From: Caldilineaceae bacterium
GTDB lineage: Bacteria; Chloroflexota; Anaerolineae; Caldilineales; Caldilineaceae
Direction: 5' to 3'
NCBI GenBank assembly: GCA_020846635.1
Contig: JADLDO010000007.1
Location: 28,143 to 92,142, forward strand
Length of the DNA: 64,000 nucleotides
Shown here: piece after piece, positions 7,940-16,289 of the stretch
How positions within the stretch are numbered: position 1 is the stretch's first letter
Layout: each line of letters begins with the position of its first letter
The notes under the pieces: generated by a model
The model's input: the letters and a program-made list of their open reading frames with translations, nothing else
Databases searched by the model: none
What the model was told of the DNA's origin: nothing
Program-made: the position numbers and the translations under genes

Positions 7940-9778
7940 CTACACTCCCTCCTTCCTTTCCCCACTGCCCGCGCGCCGCTCATCAATAAATTCCAATGAT
8001 TGGTGGCGGAAATAGGTGTTGTAGAGATCGGCATAGTGACCGCCGCGGGCGAGCAGTTGCTCATGGCTGCCTTCTTCAATGACGCGCCCGTGGTCCAGCA
8101 CCAGGATACGGTCTGCGGCTTTGACCGTGGAGAGGCGATGGGCGATGACGATGGAGGTGCGCTTGTGCAGGATCAGATCGAGCGCGGCCTGAATTTGTGA
8201 TTCGGTAAAGGGGTCAACGCTGGCGGTTGCTTCATCCAAAATGAAGATGGCAGGGTTGAGCGCCAACATGCGCGCCAATACCACCAACTGCCGCTGCCCC
8301 ATGCTGAGACGGCTTCCCCGTTCGCCCACATCGGTCTGCAAACCTTCGGGCAAGGTTTCCATCCAGTCGCCATGTCCAATCTGGCGGGCGATTGTCTCCA
8401 CGGCTTCGTCGCTCATCTCGGGGCGGGCGTAGCGAATGTTATCTGCTACGCTGCCCGCAAAGAGGAAGGGGCTTTGCGAGACAATTCCCAAGTGCTGGCG
8501 ATAGCTGCGTAGGTCGAGGTCGCGAATATCGCGGTTGTCAATCAGCAGTTGCCCGGCTTGGAACTCGTAATAGCGGGTGACGAGTTTGGCGATGCTCGAT
8601 TTGCCCGCGCCTGTATGCCCCACCAGTGCCACGCTTTCGCCCGGGCGGATATGCAAGTTGAAATTTTGGAGAACCGGCTCATCGGCGCTGTAGCCAAAGT
8701 CCACCTGCTCAAAGCGAATATCGCCGCGCAGTTCCTTGACAGGCGTGCTGCCGGTCTGGATGACCACCGGCTCGGCATCAATCAGCGCAAAGACGCGTTC
8801 GGTGGCGCTCAATGCCCCCTGGAATTGGCTCCAGAAGGCCGAGAGGTTGAGCATGGGAAACCAGAAGCGGTCAACACTGTTGATAAAGAGAAACCAGGCC
8901 CCGGCGTTGATGGTTTGGGTGTAGACGCTCACCCCGCCAAAATAGAGCAGGGAGGCGGTTCCCAAGCCGCTAAAGAAGGTCAATGTGGGAAAGAGGCTGC
9001 TCAAGACCATGCCGCGGCGCACCATGATGGCATAGCTGCGCCCGTTGACCTCAAGGAATTCGTCATAGATGCCTTGCTCACGGCGAAAATTTTTGGCGAC
9101 AGAAATGCCGGTGACAGCCTCTTGGATGCTGACGTTGACATCGGCAATGGCCTGTTGGCTGCTGCGTGTAATTTGTCGCACCCAGTCTCTAAAGCGCGCG
9201 GCAATGATGAAACCGACAGGAGCAAGGAAACAAAGCACCAGGGTAAGCTTCCAGTCGATCTGGAGCAGATAGACCAGCAGAATGATTACCAGCAGGAGTT
9301 GCGTGATCAGATCGGTCACCAAGACGGCGACACGCCCAAACTCGTCGGTATCGCTGGTCACGCGGCTGACAATGCGCCCCGACTGGTATTTGTCGAAAAA
9401 GCTGAGATCATGGTTCATCACCGCGTTAAAGGCATCTTGGCGCATCGCCAGGATGACATCCCCGATCAGTTTGCCCGTTTCAACGCGCCGCGCCCAGTTG
9501 ACCACCCAGGTGAGGACGCCCAGGGCCAGGACGATCACAACCAGGATCGTGGTGATGGTTGTGGCGTTTGCCGGACTATCCACCAGAACCTCGACGCCGC
9601 GCGCGACCACAATGGGCAGCGCCACGCCAAAGAGCGACATCAGCGTCACCATCAGCGAAATCAACATCAGCCTGCCCGCCCACGGTCGGAAGTAATAGGC
9701 GATGCGCCGTACCAATTCACGGTTGGGGTACTCTCGGTCATAAGCTTCTTGTGTTAGACCTGCGCGAAGGAGTCCCAT
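7940..9778 (-). CDS. ABC exporter, fused permease-ATPase half transporter
   Basis: A 612-residue half transporter. The N-terminal part (to about residue 325) has six hydrophobic segments of the ABC type 1 exporter fold, with the coupling segment DLSFFDKYQSGRIVSRVTSD. The nucleotide-binding domain has Walker A GHTGAGKSS near residue 385, signature LSMGQRQLVVLAR near 490, Walker B IFILDEATASVD near 510 and the H-loop IVIAHRLSTV. The ATG at 9778 is preferred over an upstream TTG. No partner half transporter is adjacent, so it probably works as a homodimer. The substrate (lipid, drug or peptide) cannot be told. Confidence 0.94.
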   Translation of the reverse strand: MGLLRAGLTQEAYDREYPNRELVRRIAYYFRPWAGRLMLISLMVTLMSLFGVALPIVVARGVEVLVDSPANATTITTILVVIVLALGVLTWVVNWARRVETGKLIGDVILAMRQDAFNAVMNHDLSFFDKYQSGRIVSRVTSDTDEFGRVAVLVTDLITQLLLVIILLVYLLQIDWKLTLVLCFLAPVGFIIAARFRDWVRQITRSSQQAIADVNVSIQEAVTGISVAKNFRREQGIYDEFLEVNGRSYAIMVRRGMVLSSLFPTLTFFSGLGTASLLYFGGVSVYTQTINAGAWFLFINSVDRFWFPMLNLSAFWSQFQGALSATERVFALIDAEPVVIQTGSTPVKELRGDIRFEQVDFGYSADEPVLQNFNLHIRPGESVALVGHTGAGKSSIAKLVTRYYEFQAGQLLIDNRDIRDLDLRSYRQHLGIVSQSPFLFAGSVADNIRYARPEMSDEAVETIARQIGHGDWMETLPEGLQTDVGERGSRLSMGQRQLVVLARMLALNPAIFILDEATASVDPFTESQIQAALDLILHKRTSIVIAHRLSTVKAADRILVLDHGRVIEEGSHEQLLARGGHYADLYNTYFRHQSLEFIDERRAGSGERKEGV

Positions 9779-9891
9779 ATGCAATCGACTTTCTAGGGGA
9801 GATGCTTGCTTTCATAGCCGCCAACTACTACAATCATCGCACGGATGGCAGATTCGACAAAGAAGCGAAGGATGAGGGAGAGGGATGAAGG

Positions 9892-11262
9892 ATGAAAGAG
9901 GTACATAGAAAGGAGAGGTTGTTGTCTGAGCGAATCAAAGCCTTTTTGGAGGGGTCGGGCCGACTGCGCTTGATCTGGTTGATTATGGGTGCGCTGTTGT
10001 TGGCGGGTTGTGGTTCGCCTGCTCCAACGGCAACGCCCGCGCCGGTCGCTACTGCGAGTCAAACGGCTGCACCTACAGAAGCGCCTAGTGAGGCGAATTT
10101 GCTGCCCACTGTGACCGCGCCCGTAGCGGCAGCACCCACGGCAGAGCGGGTCGCCGCACCGACCTTTGACCCCGCCCAAACCCAGGTCGTTTTGCAGCCT
10201 GTATACGAAGGATTTGATCGCCCTGTCTTTGTCACTCACGCCAACGATGGCAGTGGCAGGATTTTTGTGGTAGAGAAGCAAGGATCGATCCGGATCGTGC
10301 GCGGGGGCGTGGTGGAGCCGGAGCGGTTCCTCACGATTCGCGATCGCGTTACCTCCTCCGGCAATGAGCAAGGATTGTTGGGGCTGGCCTTTGCTCCTAA
10401 TTTCGGCGAAAGCGGCTATTTCTTTGTCAATTATACCGATGTGGCAGGCGACACGGTGATCTCCCGCTTCCAGGTGGACGCGGCGAATCCTGATGTGGCG
10501 GATCCCAACAGTGAGTTTCTGGTCTTGCACTTTGACCAGCCCGCCCGCAACCACAATGGCGGTATGCTCGCCTTTGGCCCCGACGGCTATCTCTGGATTG
10601 GTACAGGTGATGGCGGCGGCGCGAATGATACCTATGGCAACGGCCAAAATCCCAATACCTTCTTGGGCAAAATGCTGCGGCTCGATGTGACCAGCGATCC
10701 GGGTGTTGCCTATCGGATTCCGCCGGATAACCCTTGGGTCGATGCGGACTGGAGCGGCGTGGACGTGTTGGATGAAGTCTGGGCTGTGGGGCTGCGTAAT
10801 CCGTGGCGCTATAGCTTTGACCGCGCAACGGGCGACCTGTGGATTGCCGATGTGGGACAGAATGTCTATGAGGAAGTGAATTATACCGTGGCGGGCAATC
10901 CAGGAGGATTGAACTACGGGTGGCCCATTATGGAAGGACTCCATTGTTTCCAGGGAGGCAATTGCGACCAGACGGGCTTGGAGCTTCCCGTGGTTGAATA
11001 TGACCACGCCAATGGCTGTTCGATCACGGGTGGCTATGTCTATCGGGGCAGCCTGTTTCCTGACCTAGCCGGTGTCTATATCTTTGCCGACTATTGCAGC
11101 GGCTTGGTTTGGGCCACCACGCGCGGTTCCGATGATGTGTGGAACACGACGATGGTCTTTGAATCAGGTGCGCTAATCAGTTCGTTTGGCGAGGATGAGG
11201 CAGGCGAACTGTACGCGACGGATTTGAACAGCGGGGTTGTCTATCAGGTCATGGCGCAGTAG
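9892..11262 (+). CDS. PQQ-type glucose/sorbosone dehydrogenase family lipoprotein
   Basis: A 456-residue secreted protein. The lipobox LLAGC ends at C40 after a hydrophobic stretch, followed by a Thr/Ala/Pro-rich linker to about residue 95. The rest is a six-bladed beta-propeller of the GSDH family (HNGGMLAFGPDGYLWIGTGD, GNGQNPNTFLGKMLRLDV, VGLRNPWRYSFD, DVGQNVYEEV). Relatives are soluble aldose dehydrogenases that use PQQ and Ca2+ (YliI type). The N-terminal cytoplasmic stretch before the signal is long. It is divergent from the ABC exporter and is followed by a 13-bp hairpin 26 nt after the stop. Confidence 0.92.
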   Translation: MKEVHRKERLLSERIKAFLEGSGRLRLIWLIMGALLLAGCGSPAPTATPAPVATASQTAAPTEAPSEANLLPTVTAPVAAAPTAERVAAPTFDPAQTQVVLQPVYEGFDRPVFVTHANDGSGRIFVVEKQGSIRIVRGGVVEPERFLTIRDRVTSSGNEQGLLGLAFAPNFGESGYFFVNYTDVAGDTVISRFQVDAANPDVADPNSEFLVLHFDQPARNHNGGMLAFGPDGYLWIGTGDGGGANDTYGNGQNPNTFLGKMLRLDVTSDPGVAYRIPPDNPWVDADWSGVDVLDEVWAVGLRNPWRYSFDRATGDLWIADVGQNVYEEVNYTVAGNPGGLNYGWPIMEGLHCFQGGNCDQTGLELPVVEYDHANGCSITGGYVYRGSLFPDLAGVYIFADYCSGLVWATTRGSDDVWNTTMVFESGALISSFGEDEAGELYATDLNSGVVYQVMAQ

Positions 11263-11287
11263 GATTCACCAAGTCGTCCATGAAAAA

Positions 11288-11317
11288 CCTCTCGGAGGCT
11301 CAGAAGCCTCCGAGAGG
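11288..11317 (+). terminator. Perfect 13-bp hairpin after the sugar dehydrogenase gene
   Basis: Arms CCTCTCGGAGGCT (11288-11300) and its exact complement at 11305-11317 enclose the tetraloop CAGA. No T-run follows. The same 'GGAGGCTCAGA' core occurs in the repeats at 26664 and 61152, so this is both a probable transcript end and a member of a dispersed palindrome family. Confidence 0.65.
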
Positions 11318-11364
11318 GTGGTATACAGGATTTTGGCTTAAATCATTCCTGTATCGTATCGGTC

Positions 11365-11485
11365 GCCGGAGGCTAAAGCCATCCGGCTAGCAAACAACGC
11401 CCCCTGAAGGAGGCTTACCGCTAGGCGACCCTAGCCCCGTTCAGGGGGCGTCGTTCTGTAGCCCTGCGGCTTTAGCCCTGGGCGG
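11365..11485. repeat. Composite dispersed palindromic repeat
   Basis: Three parts follow one another: GCCGGAGGCTAAAGCC with its inverted partner ATCCGGC; a 12-bp perfect inverted repeat ACGCCCCCTGAA (11397-11408) / 11440-11451; and the 29-bp tail starting TGTAGCCCTGCGGC at 11457-11485. The TTCAGGGGGCGT arm and the tail recur in the same order at 60142-60189. No reading frame was seen here. Confidence 0.75.
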
Positions 11486-11505
11486 CCTGCGATACATATC
11501 TTCAA

Positions 11506-11913
11506 TCACCAATCTTCAACCAGTTCTTCTCGTTCGCCGACCACTGTGAAATGACGTTCGTAGGGTGCTTGGGGCAGCCAGCCGCCGTTGGCGGGGGTGG
11601 GCTGATGAGCGCCGAAGCCTTGTGGCCCCGTTACCAGAATGATGGGCGGCTGTTGGGGGAAGTAGGGCGCATTCCACCCATTCATGGACAAGGCAGACGC
11701 CTGCCGCTCGCCTCGTGTCGATTCATCCCCGCGCTTTTCAACAGGGCGCTGCCGTCCCCCTGCCATCACCAGGAGCGCAGTAGGCACACCCGCCATCACA
11801 CCAAAGAGAACACCGACTGCCATACTCAGCGCATCAGGACTCAAGGCCTCGCCAATGCGCCATCCCGCAGTTGCCACAAAAACCAATAGCGCCAATCCTA
11901 ACCACCGTTTCAT
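11506..11913 (-). CDS. Small hypothetical membrane protein, partner of the FtsK-like gene
   Basis: A 135-residue protein with two predicted membrane helices near the N-terminus (LGLALLVFVATAGWRIG and MAVGVLFGVMAGVPTALLVMAGG), then a charged segment and a Pro/Gln-rich, probably disordered, C-terminal half. No family was recognised. The ATG is 42 nt downstream of the FtsK-like gene on the same strand with no terminator between, so it is likely the second gene of that operon. It could recruit the soluble translocase to the membrane, since that protein lacks the membrane domain of FtsK. This is inference from position. Confidence 0.65.
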   Translation of the reverse strand: MKRWLGLALLVFVATAGWRIGEALSPDALSMAVGVLFGVMAGVPTALLVMAGGRQRPVEKRGDESTRGERQASALSMNGWNAPYFPQQPPIILVTGPQGFGAHQPTPANGGWLPQAPYERHFTVVGEREELVEDW

Positions 11914-11955
11914 CGCTCCCCTCCCTCAATCCACCGACTGTTTCTGACTGCCAAC

Positions 11956-12969
11956 TTAGGATGATTTCTGTGTTTGCGCCATGACCACGGGTAAATCTTC
12001 TGGGCCGAACCAGGCCGCCTGGAAACGCAGCGCATCGCCGCGGGCAATGAGCAGAAAATCGCCCTTGCCCTCCAATTTCTCTGCGCCACTATCGCGCATC
12101 CCTGTGGCATAGCGCGCTTCGTCGCGGCTTGCCACGGCTCCCACCAACCGTACAGGGAAGTTGGCCTTCATCGCGCCACCGATGAGCGCAGCGGTGGGCT
12201 TTTGTGTACAGGCGACCAAATGAATACCCGCCTCACGTCCGCGCTGTGCTAGACGGTTGATCAGCCCTTCGACCGCTTTGCCACCTGTTTGCAGCAGATC
12301 TGCTAGCTCGTCAATGGCGACGATGAGTAGCGGCGTGCGCTGGTTGGCATGGTCGCGGCGTTCCATCTCTGCCACGACTTGCGCCAAGCAGGTCGCGCCT
12401 TCGTCGGGCGTTGCCACCACTTTGCCCTGCACATGGGGCAGTTTGGCAAGCGGGCCAAAGCCGCGTCCCTTCGGGTCGATGAGGATCATCTGTAACGCCG
12501 AGGGCGCATTGAAGTAGGCCAGCGAGGCAAGCAGCGTACGCGCCAGCGCGGTTTTGCCGCTGCCGGTTGTGCCTGCGATCAGGATATGCACGACATCGGG
12601 TGAGGGCAAGCGCAGCAGCAGCGGTGCGCCAGTCGTTTCTACCCCCAGAATAGCCGTGGCTGCGGGGGCTTCAATCTCCTGGCACAAGGGCATGAGCTTA
12701 ATCGGCGCTGTGTTGCGCCGCGGGACTTCCACGTTGATCTTGCCATTTGAGCGGTAGACGCGCGCCTCGCGGCTGTTGAGCGCCAGCGCGATCTCTTCCG
12801 ATAAGCCGGTGATTTTGTTGACCTTAACGCCGACCGGTGTCAGCAAGTGAAATTGCAGCAGGCGTGGGGTCACGGTGGCCCCCTCCACGCGCACCTGCAG
12901 CCGGTGGCGCGTCAAGACGGTTTCGATGCGGTTGCACATTTCATTGAGAGATGCTCGTGAAAGCGCCAT
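11956..12969 (-). CDS. FtsK/SpoIIIE-type DNA translocase motor without membrane domain
   Basis: A 337-residue ATPase made of an N-terminal FtsK-alpha-like domain (to about residue 105) and the FtsK/SpoIIIE RecA-like motor. Walker A is GTTGSGKT at 133-140, Walker B is [11 protein letters not shown] at 214-224, and [13 protein letters not shown] follows. It lacks both the four-helix membrane domain and the C-terminal gamma winged helix of housekeeping FtsK, so it is less than half the usual size. AAAGGAG precedes the ATG. Its promoter carries a LexA-type dyad, suggesting induction by DNA damage. Similar stand-alone motors also occur on plasmids and integrative elements, but no mobility genes are nearby. 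Confidence 0.88.
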   Translation of the reverse strand: MALSRASLNEMCNRIETVLTRHRLQVRVEGATVTPRLLQFHLLTPVGVKVNKITGLSEEIALALNSREARVYRSNGKINVEVPRRNTAPIKLMPLCQEIEAPAATAILGVETTGAPLLLRLPSPDVVHILIAGTTGSGKTALARTLLASLAYFNAPSALQMILIDPKGRGFGPLAKLPHVQGKVVATPDEGATCLAQVVAEMERRDHANQRTPLLIVAIDELADLLQTGGKAVEGLINRLAQRGREAGIHLVACTQKPTAALIGGAMKANFPVRLVGAVASRDEARYATGMRDSGAEKLEGKGDFLLIARGDALRFQAAWFGPEDLPVVMAQTQKSS

Positions 12970-13030
12970 CGCGGTGTCGCTCCTTTCCTGGCTTCGAACC
13001 CTTAGCGGCTCGCTTGCCGTTCTGCTCTCT

Positions 13031-13060
13031 ATTCTATTAGAACTTTTGTTCTATTGTCAA
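13031..13060 (-). promoter_or_regulatory. Promoter with a LexA-type operator between -35 and -10
   Basis: On the minus strand, TTGACA (13055-13060) and TAGAAT (13031-13036) are 18 nt apart. The spacer contains the perfect dyad TAGAAC-N4-GTTCTA (13038-13053), which fits the GAAC-N4-GTTC SOS box known for LexA of Firmicutes and Actinobacteria. Binding there would block RNA polymerase. The leader to the FtsK-like ATG is about 55 nt. LexA itself is not in the window. Confidence 0.75.
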
Positions 13061-13230
13061 GACTCAAAATGAGAGCATTGTGATACGGAGGGATCAACAA
13101 AGGCAAAACGGTGTGGTATATTGGCGTTCAAACCGTACTGCACACGAACAAATAAGGGCCACCCGTCTCCTGTAGGGAACAGGCGGATGGCTCCGACCGA
13201 ATAGAACCCACAAACGATGGAGCCTTAGTC

Positions 13231-14067
13231 ATGAGTCCTGAGAAGCAACTGAAGGATCAAGTCGTGATTGTCACAGGTGCGGGCAGCGGCATTGGTCGTG
13301 GCATTGCCCTGCGCTTTGCTGAGGAAGGGGCCGCAGTGGTTGTGGCAGAAGTGAACCGCAGCCAGGGTGAGGCAGTCGCCCAAGAGTGTGAGCAGGCAGG
13401 GGGGCGCGCCCTGTTTGTACGGACGGATGTGTCGAAGGCGGCAGATTGTCGCGCCCTGGTGCAGCAGAGCGTGGAGGCCTTTGGGCATGTCGATACGCTG
13501 GTCAATAATGCCGGTGTGAACTTTGTCAAGCCGACGCTGGAGATGGATGAGGCCGATTGGGATCGGGTGATCGATGTGGACTTGAAGGGGACGTTCCTGT
13601 GCAGCCGTTATGCGTTGGAGGCGATGGTGCCGCAGCGGGCGGGCAACATCATCAACATTGCCAGCGTACACACGTTGGCAACGCTGCCCGAAGCCGCGCC
13701 CTATGCCGCGGCCAAAGGCGGCGTTGAGATGATGACCAAGTCGATGGCGATTGAGTTTGCGCCCCACGGCATCCGCGTCAATGCCGTCAGCCCCGGCTTG
13801 ACTGACACGCAGATTTGGGCCGATATTCAAGAGGCTGCCGCCGATGTCGAGGCGGCGCGCCAGCATTGGTATGACAATATCCCCATGCGCCGGGTGCAAA
13901 GCCCGCGCGAGGTGGCGAATGTGGTGCTGTTCCTGGCTTCGGATGCGGCAAGCTATATCACAGGGGCCAATATCTTCACCGATGGCGGCATGACCGCGCA
14001 GTTGATCAACCAGGCTCGCTATGCCAGCAAGGCGCTGGAGGGCCAGATCCGCGGCGACGTTGAGTAA
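13231..14067 (+). CDS. SDR family NAD(P)-dependent oxidoreductase
   Basis: A 278-residue classical short-chain dehydrogenase: cofactor motif TGAGSGIG at 15-22, NNAG at 92-95, and catalytic S145, Y158 and K162 (PYAAAKGG). D/E preference after the second strand (VVVAEVNR) suggests NAD rather than NADP. It is first in a run with an amidohydrolase/lactonase and a FAD oxidoreductase, so a sugar or polyol dehydrogenase whose lactone product is opened by the next enzyme is a reasonable guess. The closing residues extend about 20 beyond the usual DGG..T end of the family. Confidence 0.92.
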   Translation: MSPEKQLKDQVVIVTGAGSGIGRGIALRFAEEGAAVVVAEVNRSQGEAVAQECEQAGGRALFVRTDVSKAADCRALVQQSVEAFGHVDTLVNNAGVNFVKPTLEMDEADWDRVIDVDLKGTFLCSRYALEAMVPQRAGNIINIASVHTLATLPEAAPYAAAKGGVEMMTKSMAIEFAPHGIRVNAVSPGLTDTQIWADIQEAAADVEAARQHWYDNIPMRRVQSPREVANVVLFLASDAASYITGANIFTDGGMTAQLINQARYASKALEGQIRGDVE

Positions 14068-14085
14068 CATTCTCCCCCTCCGTGT

Positions 14086-14144
14086 CTCAGCGTCTTTGGG
14101 CGAGCAAACGTCTGAATCTCGCCCAGAGACGCAGGGACGCTGAG
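14086..14144. repeat. Interrupted inverted repeat between SDR and amidohydrolase genes
   Basis: Arms CTCAGCGTC (14086-14094) with GACGCTGAG (14136-14144), and GGGCGAG (14098-14104) with CTCGCCC (14118-14124), form a two-part stem. The right arm has the 'cgcagrgacgcwgag' wording also seen at 22874 and 58777. It may attenuate transcription into the amidohydrolase gene. Confidence 0.6.
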
Positions 14145-14195
14145 AAGAGAGTGCTAAGAGAAATCATAAGGGAGCAAGCGAACGAGGAGATTCTT

Positions 14196-15056
14196 ATGCC
14201 CAACTTCCCGATTGTCGATACCCATTTGCATTTGTGGGACACCGGTTATCTGCGTTATCCGTGGCTGGATGATATTCCGCTGTTGAACAAGCCCTATTTG
14301 TTGTCCGACTACAACCGCGCGACTGGCCCGGTGGAAGTGGGCAAGATGGTCTTTCTGCAATGCGAATGTGAGCCGTCTCAATTCATGCAGGAGGCCAATT
14401 GGGTGACAGAATTGGCATCGATTGACCCGCGCATCGAGGGCATTGTGCCCTGGGCTCCCTTAGAATTGGGCGACGGGGCGCGCGTGCATCTGGAGGCATT
14501 GGCGCAGAATCCGCTGATTAAGGGGGTGCGTCGCATTATCCAATTTGAAGCCGACCCGGAGTTCTGCCTGCGACCTGATTTTGTGCGCGGGGTGCAAGCG
14601 CTGCCGGAGTATGGTTTGAGCTTTGATATTTGCATCCACGAAGGACAGTTGGCGAACACGATCAAGATGGTGGCGCAATGTCCCGATGTGCAATTTATCC
14701 TGGATCACATTGGCAAGCCGCAGATCAAGAATCATCTGATGGAGCCGTGGCGTACGGATCTGCGCCGCTTGGCAGAGTTCCCCAATGTCTGGTGCAAGAT
14801 GTCGGGGCTTGTTACGGAGGCTGACCACCAGCAGTGGACGCCCGCCGATCTGCGCCCCTACATTGACCATGTGCTGGCTACCTTTGGCTTTGACCGTGTG
14901 ATGTTCGGCGGCGACTGGCCTGTGGCCTATCAAGCCACAGAATACCCGCGTTGGGTCAGTACGCTGGAAGAGGCTGTGGCGGGTTCTTCCGAGCGTGAGT
15001 TGCGCGCGCTCTTCCGCGACAATGCCATTGCCTTCTACCGGCTGCCTGCTGAATAG
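14196..15056 (+). CDS. Amidohydrolase 2 family protein (COG3618, sugar lactonase-like)
   Basis: A 286-residue TIM-barrel metal hydrolase. It has DTHLHLWD (HxH at 10 and 12) on strand 1, DICIHEGQL, the strand-6 His in LDHIGKP, WCKMSGL and the strand-8 Asp in FGGDWPV. This pattern matches COG3618, which includes L-fuconolactonase and L-rhamnono-lactonase. The ATG at 14196 follows GAGGAGA; a 38-residue in-frame upstream extension runs through the inverted repeat and is rejected. The stop is 2 nt before the next ATG, so it is tightly coupled to the FAD oxidoreductase. Confidence 0.9.
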   Translation: MPNFPIVDTHLHLWDTGYLRYPWLDDIPLLNKPYLLSDYNRATGPVEVGKMVFLQCECEPSQFMQEANWVTELASIDPRIEGIVPWAPLELGDGARVHLEALAQNPLIKGVRRIIQFEADPEFCLRPDFVRGVQALPEYGLSFDICIHEGQLANTIKMVAQCPDVQFILDHIGKPQIKNHLMEPWRTDLRRLAEFPNVWCKMSGLVTEADHQQWTPADLRPYIDHVLATFGFDRVMFGGDWPVAYQATEYPRWVSTLEEAVAGSSERELRALFRDNAIAFYRLPAE

Positions 15057-15058
15057 AT

Positions 15059-16261
15059 ATGGACTTGCGATCCGGCCATCCTTACTGGCTTTTGAAGAAT
15101 GGGTTGATGGATGCCTATCCCGCCCTAGAGAATGACGTTGACGCTGAAGTGGTGGTCTTGGGCGCAGGGATTACGGGCGCGCTTGTCACCTATCAGTTGG
15201 CGCAGCGGGGCGTGGATGTGGTGGTGTTAGACAAGCGCGAAGTGGCCTGGGGCAGCACCAGCGCCAGCACCGGGCTGCTCCAGTATGAGATTGACACCAA
15301 TCTCTATGAACTAGCGGCATTGGTGGGGGAGGCCAATGCAGTGCGCGCCTACCGGCTGGGTGTGGAGGCGATTGATGCCCTGGAGCAAGTGGCGCGGGAA
15401 GTGGGGGTACATTGCCACTTCAAGCGACAACCGAGTATCTATGCGGCGCGGCGACGGAAGGATGTGGCGATCCTGGAAAAAGAGTTTGCGGCGCGCCAGG
15501 CGTCTGGGCTGCGCGTGCGTTATTTGCAGGAGGAGCAGCTTTGCGAGGAGTTTGGGGTCAAGGCGCGAGCCGCTATCGTTTCAGAGGATGCCGCCCAAAT
15601 AGACCCATACCTTATGGCGCACCATCTTTTCGCCGAGAGTGTGAAGCGGGGGGCGCGGGTCTATGCGCGTACGGAAGTAACCAAGATCTCGAGTGAGGAG
15701 AAGGGTGTGCGCCTTGCCACGGATCGCGAGACAGAGGTGCGTGCGCAGAAACTGGTCTTTGCGACCGGCTATGAAACGCAGAAATACCTCCAAGAGCATG
15801 TGGCAGATCTGCACTCGACCTATGCGCTGGTAACGGAACCAATCACGGAGAAAACAGGTTGGGTCAACCATCTGCTGTGGGAGGCAGCGCGCCCCTACTT
15901 CTATCTGCGTACAACGCAAGAGGGCCGTTTGATCATGGGGGGCGAGGATGAATCCTTTCGTAATCCTGAAGCGCGTGACCGGCTGATCGCTCGCAAAAGT
16001 GCAAAGCTGCTCAAGGCGTTTGCCGGTTTCTATCCCGGTCGGGCCGTGCCGGAGGTTGCCTTTGCCTGGGCAGGTACGTTTGGCGAAACGAAAGATGGTT
16101 TGGCCTATATCGGCGTCAGCCCCGAAGTTCCTCACGCCTATTTTGCGCTCGGCTATGGCGGCAATGGCATTACCTACAGCATGATTGCCGCGCGCATCAT
16201 CGCCGATCTTTATCAAGGCAACCCCAACCCCGACGCGCAGTTGTTCCGCTTTGGACGATAG
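15059..16261 (+). CDS. FAD-dependent oxidoreductase (DAO family)
   Basis: A 400-residue protein of the D-amino-acid oxidase/glycine oxidase family. The FAD-binding Rossmann motif GAGITG lies near residue 35, with the second-strand acid in VVVLDKRE. GSTSASTGLLQ follows as the FAD-contact loop, and the C-terminal FALGYGGNGITYSMIAA binds the flavin. The substrate could be an amino acid, amine or hydroxy acid. It is 2 nt after the amidohydrolase stop and converges with the aminomutase-like gene 28 nt further on. A transaminase-like neighbour makes an amino-sugar or amino-acid substrate plausible but unproven. Confidence 0.9.
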   Translation: MDLRSGHPYWLLKNGLMDAYPALENDVDAEVVVLGAGITGALVTYQLAQRGVDVVVLDKREVAWGSTSASTGLLQYEIDTNLYELAALVGEANAVRAYRLGVEAIDALEQVAREVGVHCHFKRQPSIYAARRRKDVAILEKEFAARQASGLRVRYLQEEQLCEEFGVKARAAIVSEDAAQIDPYLMAHHLFAESVKRGARVYARTEVTKISSEEKGVRLATDRETEVRAQKLVFATGYETQKYLQEHVADLHSTYALVTEPITEKTGWVNHLLWEAARPYFYLRTTQEGRLIMGGEDESFRNPEARDRLIARKSAKLLKAFAGFYPGRAVPEVAFAWAGTFGETKDGLAYIGVSPEVPHAYFALGYGGNGITYSMIAARIIADLYQGNPNPDAQLFRFGR

Positions 16262-16289
16262 GGGAAAAGAGAATTTCCCAGTTGCTCTC

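Noticed and set aside
8549..9757. A 402-codon plus-strand frame opposite the ABC exporter
   Set aside because: Its translation is Asp/Gly/His-rich without domains, whereas the minus strand encodes a complete exporter with all ATPase motifs.
11956..12969. Housekeeping ftsK
   Set aside because: The membrane domain and gamma domain are missing and the protein is far too short; it is a separate motor.
12985..13020. tRNA T-arm-like GGGTTCGAAGCC on the minus strand
   Set aside because: No complementary T-stem, anticodon arm or acceptor stem is found around it.
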